DNA of 64,000 nucleotides from Shewanella sp. KX20019 (GCF_016757755.1 NZ_CP068437.1:868001-932000); one strand, 5' to 3'; shown: positions 27,150 to 36,270, counted from the stretch's first letter. Notes: generated by a model from the letters alone, not told the origin. Numbers and translations are program-made.

Positions 27150-28394
27150 ATGAACACAAAATTACTGCCAGTCGTGGTTGCTTGTTTGGCTGCTAGTCCA
27201 GCTTTTGCAGCAGACCCAATCGAAAATTTGTTTAATGACGCTACTTTCAAAGGTCAACTACAACTTTTTGATTTCCAGCGTGACTTCGATGGCGAAAGCA
27301 CTGATAGGCGCGATACCTCTTTTGGTGGACTTTTTTACCTGCGCTCAGGCGAAGCGAATGGCGTTAGCTTTGGTGGATCCTTTGCCTCTGCCAATCCTAT
27401 TTGGGACAACGATGACGGCATTTACGGCCTAGTCGGCGGTGGAACTCCTGGTTCTAAAAATGAGCGTACCGCAGTTAACCGCCTACAAGAGTACTTTGTT
27501 AGTGGCAATTGGTATGACACAAAAATCACGGTTGGTGCGCAAGAGTTACGCACCCCAATGATGAATCCATTCCCATTGCGCGCAATACCATTCACCTATC
27601 GCGGTGCTAGCATTAAAAACACTTCAATCGATAACCTCGCTGTGTCTGCGTTGTATATAACAGATTACATGGGTTGGACCAATGAAGAGTTTGCGAGTGT
27701 TGCCGATGGTATAAAAGGCGAATTTGCTCGCAAGGGCGTCATCGTCGACGTTGAAGACAACCCTATGTTGGCCTTAGGATTTGACTATACGCTACCGTTT
27801 GAACAGGTTAAAACTAAAGCCAGCCTTTGGCACTACACCATGGAGGATGTTTACAACCAAACCTATTTTAAACTCGATATGAGTGGAGCATTAGGCAGCA
27901 CTAATTGGTACTTCAAACCGTCTTATTTGAAGCAGGATTCTAGCGGTAAGCTAAGTCAGACTGCAGCTCAATTTGATACTTATCAAGCGGGTTTTCATCT
28001 TGGTATGAAGTGGAGCGGTTTTGATGCCACGGTGAAGTACGTTAAAACTGGCGATGGCGATATAGTGGCTCCATTTGGTGATAATAAAGTTATTATTCAG
28101 CAAGTGGTTCAGTCATCTCGTGCCAATGAAGATGCATATGGTGCTCAGTTAGCGTATCGCTTTGCACCAAGCTCAGCACTCAATGGCGTCAGTGCCTATT
28201 TAAACTGGGCTAGCTATCAAATTGATGGCGACTCTAGCCTAGATATCGACGAAACAGACATCTCTGTTCGCTACGATCTAAATGAATATGTAGAAGGTCT
28301 AAGCTTACGAGCCCGTCACGCCATTGTTAATTACAGCACTGGAGACGATCTGACTGACACGCGCTTTTACATCTATTACAAGTTCAAAATTTAA
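27150..28394 (+). CDS. OprD-like outer-membrane porin
   Basis: Outer-membrane protein of 414 residues with a signal peptide cleaved after SPAFA (about residue 20). The mature part has alternating amphipathic strands and ends in the aromatic FYIYYKFKI. FDFQRDF-like and LRTPMMNPFP segments resemble the OprD family of substrate-specific porins. AAGGA lies 8 bp before the ATG. It begins 69 bp after the cytochrome gene and is followed by a strong terminator, so it closes the operon. It probably brings the reductase substrate into the periplasm. Confidence 0.82.
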   Translation: MNTKLLPVVVACLAASPAFAADPIENLFNDATFKGQLQLFDFQRDFDGESTDRRDTSFGGLFYLRSGEANGVSFGGSFASANPIWDNDDGIYGLVGGGTPGSKNERTAVNRLQEYFVSGNWYDTKITVGAQELRTPMMNPFPLRAIPFTYRGASIKNTSIDNLAVSALYITDYMGWTNEEFASVADGIKGEFARKGVIVDVEDNPMLALGFDYTLPFEQVKTKASLWHYTMEDVYNQTYFKLDMSGALGSTNWYFKPSYLKQDSSGKLSQTAAQFDTYQAGFHLGMKWSGFDATVKYVKTGDGDIVAPFGDNKVIIQQVVQSSRANEDAYGAQLAYRFAPSSALNGVSAYLNWASYQIDGDSSLDIDETDISVRYDLNEYVEGLSLRARHAIVNYSTGDDLTDTRFYIYYKFKI

Positions 28395-28426
28395 CCCTCA
28401 ATTTCATCATCTCCCATAAGCATATT

Positions 28427-28449
28427 GGGCCGCCCCTCGGCCCTTTTTT
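28427..28449 (+). terminator. Rho-independent terminator of the reductase operon
   Basis: GGGCCG-CCCCT-CGGCCC is followed by six T, 33 bp after the porin stop codon. Confidence 0.9.
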
Positions 28450-28762
28450 CTCTATTTGAATCAAGAGTAAGACAGGATACTTCCATGAAGCATAACGCGC
28501 CTAGCTTGTGTATTACGCCTTAGCGGGTATGTTTTTGAGCTGCAATTGGCGTTGGCTGTTAGAACCACTTCTGCGTGAAGCTAACCTCACAAATTTGGCG
28601 GTCACTTCTGTATTAAGAAAGTAGTGGCTCTTGGTCATCCTTTTATTAAGGCGTCGAACGACAAAAGAATTCAATTTACGACAAAGGTTTAGCGATGCTA
28701 CCTTGCGGTAGCCATTGAGCTGCGAGTACCGCTGTGGTGTTACTATTGAAAAGGAATTTTGA
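28450..28762. other. Intergenic region
   Basis: 313 bp without a credible gene. The only structure seen is a short stem, GCTACC-TTGC-GGTAGC, at 28697-28712. Confidence 0.5.
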
Positions 28763-29385
28763 ATGAGAATGATGAAGTATATCGGTCTTACATTGTTAGC
28801 GTTGCTACTCAGTACTTCATCGGTTGCTGATGCTGATGAAGTACTGAGTTGGTTAATAAACTGGTAAAAATCATTGAGTCTGAAGGCGCTATCAATGGCG
28901 TCGAAGTCGCCATACTTAATGGAGTTCGTGTTGAATCTATGCTGGTCAATCAGCTTGATGGCCATTTTAAGAAAACGGACAAAACAACAATGATGGTTCA
29001 AACCTCCCACCCCGATATGCCGTCTGTGGGAGTAAGCTTAGACGGCGGGGGCAGTAAAGAATCTGGAGTCGGGGTTTTTCAAAAGGGAACAGGTGAGCCC
29101 TATGCTAGCTTTGTCGATAAAGATGGTGATGGTGTATTTGATTTGCTGATGTATTCTGCTCTGGATCGTAACGGAAAACGTCTGCTGGAGGTTGAAGACT
29201 ATGGCATGGATGGCCAAGCGGACTTTAAGCTTAATCTTGAAACGGGTGTGGCATCTATTTATTTTGAAGGGCAGTGGTATCAATCAATAGCTGAAGTTGC
29301 CAAAGATAAGTATTTTCTCATTAACAATGAGAAGGTCAGTATACGAGTAGCAGTTAGACGCATGCGGGCTTTGTATGGCTTTTAA
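28763..29385 (+). pseudogene. Secreted hypothetical protein gene with a frameshift
   Basis: An ATG at 28763 with AAGGA 7 bp upstream opens a good signal peptide (MRMMKYIGLTLLALLLSTSSVADA). That frame stops at the TAA around 28865. The rest of the protein lies in another frame from about 28840 to the stop at 29385 and can only start there at a TTG (28849) without a ribosome binding site. It encodes about 178 residues, with FVDKDGDGVFDLLMY resembling a calcium-binding or FG-GAP-like Asp loop. One missing base, or two extra bases, near 28830-28850 would restore a single secreted protein of about 207 residues. A perfect inverted repeat sits exactly there. A sequencing error cannot be excluded. 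Confidence 0.72.
28808..28848. repeat. Perfect 14-bp inverted repeat at the frameshift
   Basis: CTCAGTACTTCATC (28808-28821) and GATGAAGTACTGAG (28835-28848) are exact reverse complements with a 13-nt loop. The repeat lies inside the signal-peptide coding part of the broken gene and ends one base before the TTG that opens the second frame. Confidence 0.9.
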
Positions 29386-29411
29386 CAAGTCTAATTTTAT
29401 CCATTTTGGCA

Positions 29412-30086
29412 TCACTGTAATAAGGCAGCTGTTATACGCCATTGTGGAACAATGTTAATTTGGCCACCTTGGATCTCTTCAGCTACTGGCATGACCTTAG
29501 CGAGAGCCTTAATACCGCCGGAAACGTGCCTAGCATAGTGCTGGTGACTAGCTTCTGATAACCAAAAAGTGATGACTAAGAATTGGTTGTCACTAGTGCT
29601 TGAACGTAATAACAGCCCGCCTAACATACCGGTTACCGTTACCATGGCTGGGTTCCATAAATTTCGCTGCTCTTCGATAAAACCATCGACCATTTCTGCT
29701 GAAACGCTGCACTGCGCTGTACGGATAAACTGTGCATCAGCCATCAACTTGGCCGCTCTCACGGTACTGTCTGTGATCTGTGAGCTAGAGGCGTTTTGCT
29801 GGCCCAGAATATCTAAAACGTGCTGCCAGTAACCTACTTCAAGACGGCTATAGCTACCCTGTTGATTAGCATCCTCAGCAATAGCGTCGTGGGCTAACCG
29901 CATAAAAGAATCAACCGCCGATTTTGCGTCCCATAACGCTAAGATCCTCGCTTGGTTACCTTGCCACCCGCCCGTCTGAGCGATAAAGCCAGCCGATTGC
30001 GCCGTACGCCGCCAACGATGCTGCCCCTCACTAAAGGCTGATCTCAAATTGGGCTTCACTTGACAGTTAATATATTTAACGATCAT
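29412..30086 (-). CDS. DUF4937-like protein with two alpha+beta barrel repeats
   Basis: Cytoplasmic protein of 224 residues. The N-terminal half (about 1-95) resembles DUF4937/YdbC proteins: IVKYINCQVKP, then FIAQTGGWQG and ILALWDAKSAVDSFM. The C-terminal half (about 118-215) repeats the pattern more loosely, with AQCSVSAEMVDGFIEEQR, GMLGGLLL and LVITFWLSEASHQHYARHV, as in monooxygenase-like ABM domains. It looks like a fused duplication of a dimeric ferredoxin-like fold. Substrate and function are unknown. It is divergent from ahpC. Confidence 0.65.
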   Translation of the reverse strand: MIVKYINCQVKPNLRSAFSEGQHRWRRTAQSAGFIAQTGGWQGNQARILALWDAKSAVDSFMRLAHDAIAEDANQQGSYSRLEVGYWQHVLDILGQQNASSSQITDSTVRAAKLMADAQFIRTAQCSVSAEMVDGFIEEQRNLWNPAMVTVTGMLGGLLLRSSTSDNQFLVITFWLSEASHQHYARHVSGGIKALAKVMPVAEEIQGGQINIVPQWRITAALLQ

Positions 30087-30456
30087 CTACGCCATCTTCC
30101 TTGTTTTCATAGAGCTGCTGTAGAACGACTAAGCGTCGTTATCTACCTTTGCAGTTACTGAAGTGGCTAATGCCACTGAATTCGTTGACCCAATGTTTGT
30201 TACTCATCTCGCCCTCTTATCGGAGTGATGCTGACCATAGCATAGCTTTATCGTTTGCAACTATCACTCGGAATCTTCATTCGGAAAAACAGATTAAGAT
30301 AATAGCTTTTATCCGTTATCTTATTTTTTTGTACTGTTCTATTATTCTCACATCGAAAACGAACTGGCTTTTAGGGACTCATCATCACTCGTCTCAGTTT
30401 GTTGAATTAAATAGAAATTTCCCATTTATTTTTAAATTATTAGACCGGAGCTTTAC
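30087..30456. other. Divergent intergenic region upstream of ahpC
   Basis: 370 bp that must hold the ahpC promoter. ATAG/CTAT-type tetranucleotides occur around 30238-30270 but do not form a convincing OxyR site. No gene is supported; the open frame at 30149-30460 has no ribosome binding site. Confidence 0.45.
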
Positions 30457-31026
30457 ATGACTCAATCCATTATTAACTCAACTATCAAGCCATTTTCAGC
30501 AACAGCTTTCCACAAAGGTGATTTCCACCCAGTGTCTGAGCAAGACCTTCTAGGTAAGTGGTCAGTTGTTTTCTTCTACCCAGCTGATTTCACTTTTGTT
30601 TGCCCAACTGAATTAGGCGACATGGCTGACCACTACGAGAAGCTACAATCTATGGGCGTTGAAGTGTACTCAGTATCTACTGATACACACTTCACTCATA
30701 AGGCATGGCATGCAAGCTCTGACACTATCAACAAAATCCAGTACCCAATGATTGGTGACCCAACTGGCGCTATTACTCGCAATTTCGGTGTGATGATTGA
30801 AGAAGACGGTCTAGCACTACGTGGTACTTTCGTTATCAATCCTGAAGGCGAAATTAAAGTTGCCGAAGTACATGACCTAGGTATTGGTCGTAGCGCATCT
30901 GAGCTAGTTCGTAAGATTCAAGCTGCTCAGTATGTTGCCACTCACGACGGTGAAGTTTGCCCTGCAGCATGGCAGCCAGGTGAAGCAACACTTGCACCAT
31001 CAATTGACCTAGTCGGTAAAATCTAA
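30457..31026 (+). CDS. ahpC: Alkyl hydroperoxide reductase subunit C (peroxiredoxin)
   Basis: Typical 2-Cys peroxiredoxin of 189 residues. The peroxidatic Cys49 is in DFTFVCPTEL and the resolving Cys168 in GEVCPAAW. It reduces organic hydroperoxides, peroxynitrite and H2O2, and is itself reduced by AhpF, encoded 283 bp downstream. CGGAG lies 6 bp before the ATG. Probably induced by peroxide, though no clear OxyR site was found. Confidence 0.96.
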   Translation: MTQSIINSTIKPFSATAFHKGDFHPVSEQDLLGKWSVVFFYPADFTFVCPTELGDMADHYEKLQSMGVEVYSVSTDTHFTHKAWHASSDTINKIQYPMIGDPTGAITRNFGVMIEEDGLALRGTFVINPEGEIKVAEVHDLGIGRSASELVRKIQAAQYVATHDGEVCPAAWQPGEATLAPSIDLVGKI

Positions 31027-31137
31027 GTTACTAGGTTAAGGAAAAACTCTAGATAGCAGCACTAGCTTGCAGCATAAGTTATGAGTGCCGAGACTCAAGC
31101 CGTTTTCTAGAGAATCATCAGTAGTTATTATGTAAAT

Positions 31138-31183
31138 TGGTCAGCTTGGGTTCCCCCTGCAGCTTGGGCTGACCAGTTTTTTA
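31138..31183 (+). terminator. Terminator or attenuator between ahpC and ahpF
   Basis: TGGTCAGC (31138-31145) pairs with GCTGACCA (31168-31175), and a T-run follows. The loop holds a second copy of CAGCTTGGG. Partial readthrough would give more AhpC than AhpF. Confidence 0.75.
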
Positions 31184-31309
31184 CTTCCATATCAACATCG
31201 TTTCATTTTTATTTTCAACAGCCATTATTTATTTTTCCGCGTGAAATGACTCTGCCGCAATACAGATCATTTTGTCGATGTGTAACGCTTTCAAGAAATA
31301 GGAATCATC

Positions 31310-32872
31310 ATGTTAGATGCAAACGTAAAGAATCAACTGAATACCTACCTGCAGAACCTCAAACACCCAGTTGAGCTTGTTGTGTCTGCGGATGATAGTG
31401 CCAAGGCGCAAGAGCTTAAATCACTTGCTGCAGATATTAATAGCCTGTCACCCCTCATATCTGTGGTTGAGAAAATGGGCGAGCGTACTCCGTCAATGTC
31501 AGTCATTAATCCACAGCTTGCCAGCACAATTACTTTCGCGGGCTTGCCAATGGGGCATGAGTTTACCTCCTTAGTATTGGCGTTGCTTCACAGTGGCGGT
31601 CACCCAGTTAAGCTTGATCAAGATGTAATAGATCAAATTCGCCAGTTACCCGGTGAGTATCGCTTCGAAACTTACGTGTCACTTAGCTGCCAGACCTGTC
31701 CAGAGGTGGTGCAAGCGCTGAATATGATGGCGGCAATTAACCCCAACATTACTAATGTGATGATTGATGGTTCGTTATTCCAAGACGAAGTAAACGAGCG
31801 CAATGTGATGGCCGTGCCTTCGGTGTACTTAAATGGCGAACAGTTCTCAATGGGCGCGATCAGTACTGTTGAAATTATTAACAAACTCGATGTGAATGCT
31901 GCGGGTAGAAAAGCTGAACAGCTTAATGAAAAAGAGCCATTTGAAGTGCTCGTAGTTGGCGGTGGCCCCGCTGGTGCCTCCGCTGCCATTTATGCCGCTC
32001 GTAAAGGGTTACGTACAGGGATAGTGGCCGATAAATTTGGCGGTCAAGTTGCCGAAACCGTTGGCATCGAAAACTTTATCTCAGTAAAAGCCACTGAGGG
32101 TCCAAAGCTGGTGGCCAATCTTGAAGCTCACGTGCATGAATATGATGTCGATATTATGGATAACCAACGTGCATTAAGCCTAAAATCTGGTGAGCTATTT
32201 GAGTTAACACTTGAAAGCGGTGCAGTGCTGCGCAGTAAAACCATACTGCTGGCAACGGGAGCTCGCTGGCGTGAAATGAACGTACCGGGTGAGCAAGAGT
32301 ACCGTGGTAGCGGTGTTGCTTATTGCCCTCATTGTGATGGTCCACTGTTTAAAGGTAAACGTGTGGCAGTCATTGGTGGTGGTAATTCAGGTATCGAAGC
32401 TGCGATTGATTTAGCTAACATTGTTGAGCATGTCACCGTACTTGAGTTTGATAAAACACTGCGCGCCGATGAGGTATTGCAGCGTAAAGCTAACTCGATG
32501 GCTAATATCGAAATCATCACTCAGGCGATGACCACTGAAGTGACTGGCGATGGCAAGAGAGTGAACGGCCTCAATTACACTGATAGAGCGACTGGAGAGT
32601 CGCACCATGTCGAGCTTGCAGGCATATTTGTTCAAATCGGCTTGGTGCCAAACTCTGAATGGCTTAAAGATACTATCGATATGACTGCGCGCGGCGAAAT
32701 TATTGTAGACGGCAAAGGTGAAACATCAACAGCAGGAGTGTTTGCAGCGGGTGATGTGACTAACTCAGCTTATAAGCAGATTATTATTGCGATGGGCAGT
32801 GGAGCCACTGCATCATTAGGGGCATTTGATTATCTCATTAGGCATGACGTCGGTGATTCCATCGCGGCATAA
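31310..32872 (+). CDS. ahpF: Alkyl hydroperoxide reductase subunit F
   Basis: Flavoprotein disulfide reductase of 520 residues that passes electrons from NADH to AhpC. The N-terminal domain holds two thioredoxin-like folds with CQTC (Cys127, Cys130). The FAD motif VVGGGPAGASAA starts at 215, and the redox pair Cys339/Cys342 is in YCPHCDGP. The NADH motif VIGGGNSGIEAA follows at about 353, and AAGDVTNSAYKQ is near the end. AGGA lies 6 bp before the ATG. A terminator follows. Confidence 0.96.
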   Translation: MLDANVKNQLNTYLQNLKHPVELVVSADDSAKAQELKSLAADINSLSPLISVVEKMGERTPSMSVINPQLASTITFAGLPMGHEFTSLVLALLHSGGHPVKLDQDVIDQIRQLPGEYRFETYVSLSCQTCPEVVQALNMMAAINPNITNVMIDGSLFQDEVNERNVMAVPSVYLNGEQFSMGAISTVEIINKLDVNAAGRKAEQLNEKEPFEVLVVGGGPAGASAAIYAARKGLRTGIVADKFGGQVAETVGIENFISVKATEGPKLVANLEAHVHEYDVDIMDNQRALSLKSGELFELTLESGAVLRSKTILLATGARWREMNVPGEQEYRGSGVAYCPHCDGPLFKGKRVAVIGGGNSGIEAAIDLANIVEHVTVLEFDKTLRADEVLQRKANSMANIEIITQAMTTEVTGDGKRVNGLNYTDRATGESHHVELAGIFVQIGLVPNSEWLKDTIDMTARGEIIVDGKGETSTAGVFAAGDVTNSAYKQIIIAMGSGATASLGAFDYLIRHDVGDSIAA

Positions 32873-32892
32873 TCGCTGATAAAACAAGTATG

Positions 32893-32919
32893 AAAGCCAG
32901 TATCTGCTGGCTTTTTTTA
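32893..32919 (+). terminator. Rho-independent terminator of ahpF
   Basis: AAGCCAG-TATCTG-CTGGCTT is followed by a T-run, about 20 bp after the ahpF stop. Confidence 0.85.
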
Positions 32920-32960
32920 TTGGGATTTTCGACTAACATTGATGGTGTGAGTAGCCCATT

Positions 32961-34091
32961 TTGTGGAGAGTCGCCCTGAATAGCCGTCAATATAAACATC
33001 AGCTTAAAATAGAAACTCAGAACCTGCTGCAACGAGGCATTTTTTGGGCGATGTATATGACGCTATTTCTAGTGGTTGTGGTGGTACTAAATACTTACTA
33101 TTTTTCCTATAGCATTCACGACATCAAAGATATTCTGCCTGAATTAGCCCCGGTGACGTTATTGGTGGTCGTGGGGTTCCTTGCTATAAAATTGCTGGCG
33201 TTGGATGAAGTAACCAGTCAGCAAAGCTATGCTTTCCTAATATTATTAGTCCTAGGGTGGTGTTATTTACTCTACGGCTTAGTGCAACTATCCGGTGAAC
33301 CCATGCCGGGTTTAGAGTCTCTTGGCGACATTCTGGCATTGGTATTTGTGTTTGCACTGTTCCCCAATCGTAAGGTGATGTTACTGGGGATCTTACCTTT
33401 TCTATTGTTTTCTTGTTTCTATCGATGGCATGAGTTTCCAGACTCACCAGTATACCCATTGACTAAATTTGCCTGTTTGCTGGCTATTATCATGTCGGGA
33501 CAAAAGATCATTTCTGGATGGTTTATTAAGGCGGTTATTCGTGATTTTGAAAAGCAAAAGTTAGTCAAACAGTTTAAGCGCCTGGCGCTAATCGATGGTC
33601 TGACGAATATCAGTAATCGTCGTCACTTTGATGAAATTTTAACCCAAGAGATCCGTGCATCGGAACGCAATAACCATGCATTAGCGATTATCTTGCTTGA
33701 TATTGATTTCTTTAAGCGTCTCAATGACACCTTAGGTCACCAAGCGGGTGACGAGCATTTAATTAAAGTTGCTGAAATTGTTAGCTCGGCGGTTAATCGC
33801 CCTCGAGATCTCGTTGCACGCTATGGAGGGGAGGAGTTTGTTATTGCATTGCCCAATACTGATCTTATAGGTGCAATTCGTGTGGCAGAGAAGGTAAAAA
33901 ACTTGCTAGAAGAGGCTCAGCTAGCTCACCCTTGTTCTGATGTATCTGAATGGCTGACGTTATCTCAAGGTATTGCTCAGTGGGAGGAGGGGATGAGCAA
34001 AGACAGTATTGTTCAAAAGGCTGATCGCATGTTGTATCGCGCCAAAGCAGCCGGCAGAAATACTTTCTGTAGCGATAAAACGCAGGGCTAA
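32961..34091 (+). CDS. Membrane-bound diguanylate cyclase (GGDEF)
   Basis: About 376 residues. Five or six membrane segments (about 30-190) are followed by a GGDEF domain. The active-site motif is GGEEF at 289-293, and RPRD at 280-283, five residues earlier, is an intact inhibitory I-site. The protein should therefore make c-di-GMP under product inhibition. The sensory part resembles no named domain. The start is uncertain: the open frame begins at a TTG (32961), but GGAG at 32965 is well spaced for a CTG at 32976, and an ATG appears only at residue 31. Confidence 0.85.
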   Translation: MWRVALNSRQYKHQLKIETQNLLQRGIFWAMYMTLFLVVVVVLNTYYFSYSIHDIKDILPELAPVTLLVVVGFLAIKLLALDEVTSQQSYAFLILLVLGWCYLLYGLVQLSGEPMPGLESLGDILALVFVFALFPNRKVMLLGILPFLLFSCFYRWHEFPDSPVYPLTKFACLLAIIMSGQKIISGWFIKAVIRDFEKQKLVKQFKRLALIDGLTNISNRRHFDEILTQEIRASERNNHALAIILLDIDFFKRLNDTLGHQAGDEHLIKVAEIVSSAVNRPRDLVARYGGEEFVIALPNTDLIGAIRVAEKVKNLLEEAQLAHPCSDVSEWLTLSQGIAQWEEGMSKDSIVQKADRMLYRAKAAGRNTFCSDKTQG

Positions 34092-34127
34092 AGTCTATTG
34101 CTCTGTAGTTAGTACAGTTAAATACTA

Positions 34128-34325
34128 CTAGGCTTTAGTACTTATTATGTGGCCTGCATTTCCGACTGGGGCTGGTGCCGCTTCAGGTAAAGCAGATTCA
34201 ATCAGTTTAAGCGCAATATCACCCTCAATTTTTTGCTGCTCTTTAGACATTTGCGCAACTTTTAAGCCAACGTTGCCATGACTCATATTAGGCTCAAGGT
34301 TTGGGGTTGATAATGAAATACTCAT
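34128..34325 (-). CDS. Small conserved protein (YjfB-like)
   Basis: Protein of 65 residues without signal peptide. Its layout, with a helical core (GLKVAQMSKEQQKIEGDIALKLIESAL) and a C-terminal PVGNAGHIISTKA, resembles the small YjfB/putative motility family, in which a similar Gly-Asn-x-Gly tail occurs. The resemblance is loose. GAG lies about 8 bp before the ATG. It is monocistronic between the diguanylate cyclase and the thiol transporter. Confidence 0.6.
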   Translation of the reverse strand: MSISLSTPNLEPNMSHGNVGLKVAQMSKEQQKIEGDIALKLIESALPEAAPAPVGNAGHIISTKA

Positions 34326-34430
34326 AGTGGACTCGCTTTTATTTAGACTACCTATCTATCGGCGCTACATACTATTGCTTAAGTGTTTTCTTGTTACAGT
34401 ATGTAACGCCGTGTCAGCGAAGTTTGAGCC

Positions 34431-35852
34431 CTACTTAATTGCGTTTGCTCTGTTTCTCTTCTCAATCACTTTGCGGGTAAAAGTGATGATAAAGGTGATA
34501 ACAATCGAGCTTAAGATGAGCCCTATCGCCAATACCACATTTTGTAACGCGGTAGGGTCAATGGCCAACATTCCCCCTAGACCCACCATCATAATGCCTG
34601 ACATCAATTTTAAGGTCTGACCCTCTTTCTCAGTGAGCTTGCGCTTACCTAACGAGACACTGAAAGCGATCACAATAATGGCAAGTGGGATCACGTAGAC
34701 AATGTTGTAAAACGCAAGGTACATATAGCGCTCCATTGTCGGTAGATCGTGCATAGAGAGCACACTGGTATAGATCATTGGGAAGCCAGCGGTACAGAGT
34801 AACTCATAGGCATTAGCCAAAATCGACAGTACTACGGTGCCTGCAATCATTGCGGTCATGCTGCTGGCGCTGGTGAGTTTACCCATACGCTTGATGAGGC
34901 CGGTTCTATTCTCGGCCGACATCGATAGTGTGACTTCCCCCTTGGTAAAGAAGTAGTCCTTTATATTGACGGCTCCCGCAACGAGGGCGAGCATACCGGC
35001 ACCGAGAATAATCCAGCCGCCGTCGCTGCCAGCCCCGAGTAGTTGGAAGATATTGAGCCATGCGCTCATGAAGATAAAATAGATAAAGCCAGAAAAGAAC
35101 ACAAAAATGCCACCGACAATCAGCATTCGGGTGCGGCTCTTTGCATTGACCATAATAGATAGCAGGAACAGCAATACGAAGAAGGCACATGGATTAAATG
35201 CATCAACGCCTGCGAGAACTACCGTTAATAGCGGCAGTGACATCTGCTCTGGGTGAACCACGCCGATTAGTGGCAGTTCAACAGGCTGTACATCTGCAGC
35301 GCTAATGTCGGTGGCGCTATCAAGATCCAAATCGCAGGTTCCCGCAGTGGCTGATTCGCTACAGGTCTCAAAGAAAGCTCCAGAGCTAGCAGGTGTATCT
35401 ACGGTATATTGGTTGTCTTGTTCTGCAGCAAGCTTACCGCCAAGTGAGGTGTAATAGGATGTTAAGCGTTTAACTAAAAACTCACCCGTCACAGCTTGGC
35501 TGCTGTAGCCCATAACTGCTTTTTCACCACTGGCGAAGTAGGGCACAGAGCGCGCTTCTGTAGCAGTTTGTTTGGCAATACTTTGCCAAATAGCCATGGT
35601 TTCTGGATCTGAAATCATATGTGCTTCAAGCTCTACCCACGGATAACGTTCAGGCAAGCTATCAATAAACGGATGCGCTTCTTTACAGTGTGGACAAGTT
35701 TGTGACCAAAAGAAATAGAGCTTAACTTTTAGCTCTCCAGCATCATTAGTGTAATGCCAAACGGTGGGTTGTTCGGTTAGCGATGTGGCAAAGCTTGGTA
35801 GTGAAAAACTCGAGAATAGCACTGTAACTAAGATTAAAATATATTTGGCCAT
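34431..35852 (-). CDS. Thioredoxin-domain/CcdA-DsbD-like transmembrane thiol transporter
   Basis: Protein of 473 residues. A signal peptide (to about residue 22) precedes a periplasmic thioredoxin-like domain with CPHC at 53-56. A linker and an eight-helix membrane domain follow. In the membrane part, Cys222 in NPCAFF and Cys353 in LLCTAGFP form the conserved pair that shuttles electrons across the membrane in CcdA and DsbD. The order is the reverse of DsbD, which carries its thioredoxin at the C-terminus. It is predicted to move reducing power to the periplasm; the target is unknown. GGAG lies 5 bp before the start. Confidence 0.8.
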   Translation of the reverse strand: MAKYILILVTVLFSSFSLPSFATSLTEQPTVWHYTNDAGELKVKLYFFWSQTCPHCKEAHPFIDSLPERYPWVELEAHMISDPETMAIWQSIAKQTATEARSVPYFASGEKAVMGYSSQAVTGEFLVKRLTSYYTSLGGKLAAEQDNQYTVDTPASSGAFFETCSESATAGTCDLDLDSATDISAADVQPVELPLIGVVHPEQMSLPLLTVVLAGVDAFNPCAFFVLLFLLSIMVNAKSRTRMLIVGGIFVFFSGFIYFIFMSAWLNIFQLLGAGSDGGWIILGAGMLALVAGAVNIKDYFFTKGEVTLSMSAENRTGLIKRMGKLTSASSMTAMIAGTVVLSILANAYELLCTAGFPMIYTSVLSMHDLPTMERYMYLAFYNIVYVIPLAIIVIAFSVSLGKRKLTEKEGQTLKLMSGIMMVGLGGMLAIDPTALQNVVLAIGLILSSIVITFIITFTRKVIEKRNRANAIK

Positions 35853-36270
35853 CGGAACTCCAAACGAGCAAATGAAGCGTGATTATTGAGATTAGTAATA
35901 GATACTTTACTGAAATGGCGACTGATTGATAAATTAATGTGTCAAATATGCGGGTGGATTCTCGAATAAATCACTTTTGGGAACAACGACTGATTTTCAG
36001 GATTAAATTTAAACTTTTCACTGATTTTATAATCAGTTAGTTTAGATTGTCGTTAATTAGAGGCTAGCGACAAGGTGGGTAAGTGTTGGGCATGTGTTGC
36101 AGTTAGGTTGACATGGCTTAATGTCTGAGCTCGACCTGGCTAGTAAGGGCCTTTAATTACACTCCAACTTGGAAAGTAGATTATATTGCGATCGCTACCC
36201 GTCGCAACAATTTATCTCGCTAACTAGAGGCTGGCTTATCCTGCATTAAAGGCCTATTTTATTTCTTTGT
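35853..36270. other. Intergenic region
   Basis: 418 bp. The only structure noted is ACTGATT-TTAT-AATCAGT at 36020-36037, a perfect 7-bp stem without a T-run. It could be an operator for the thiol-transporter gene. No gene is supported. Confidence 0.45.

Noticed and set aside
30236..30275. OxyR-like ATAG/CTAT tetrads upstream of ahpC
   Set aside because: The four tetranucleotides do not keep the required 7-bp spacing.
30149..30460. Open frame of 103 codons upstream of ahpC
   Set aside because: It lacks a ribosome binding site and overlaps the ahpC start; composition is that of AT-rich intergenic DNA.
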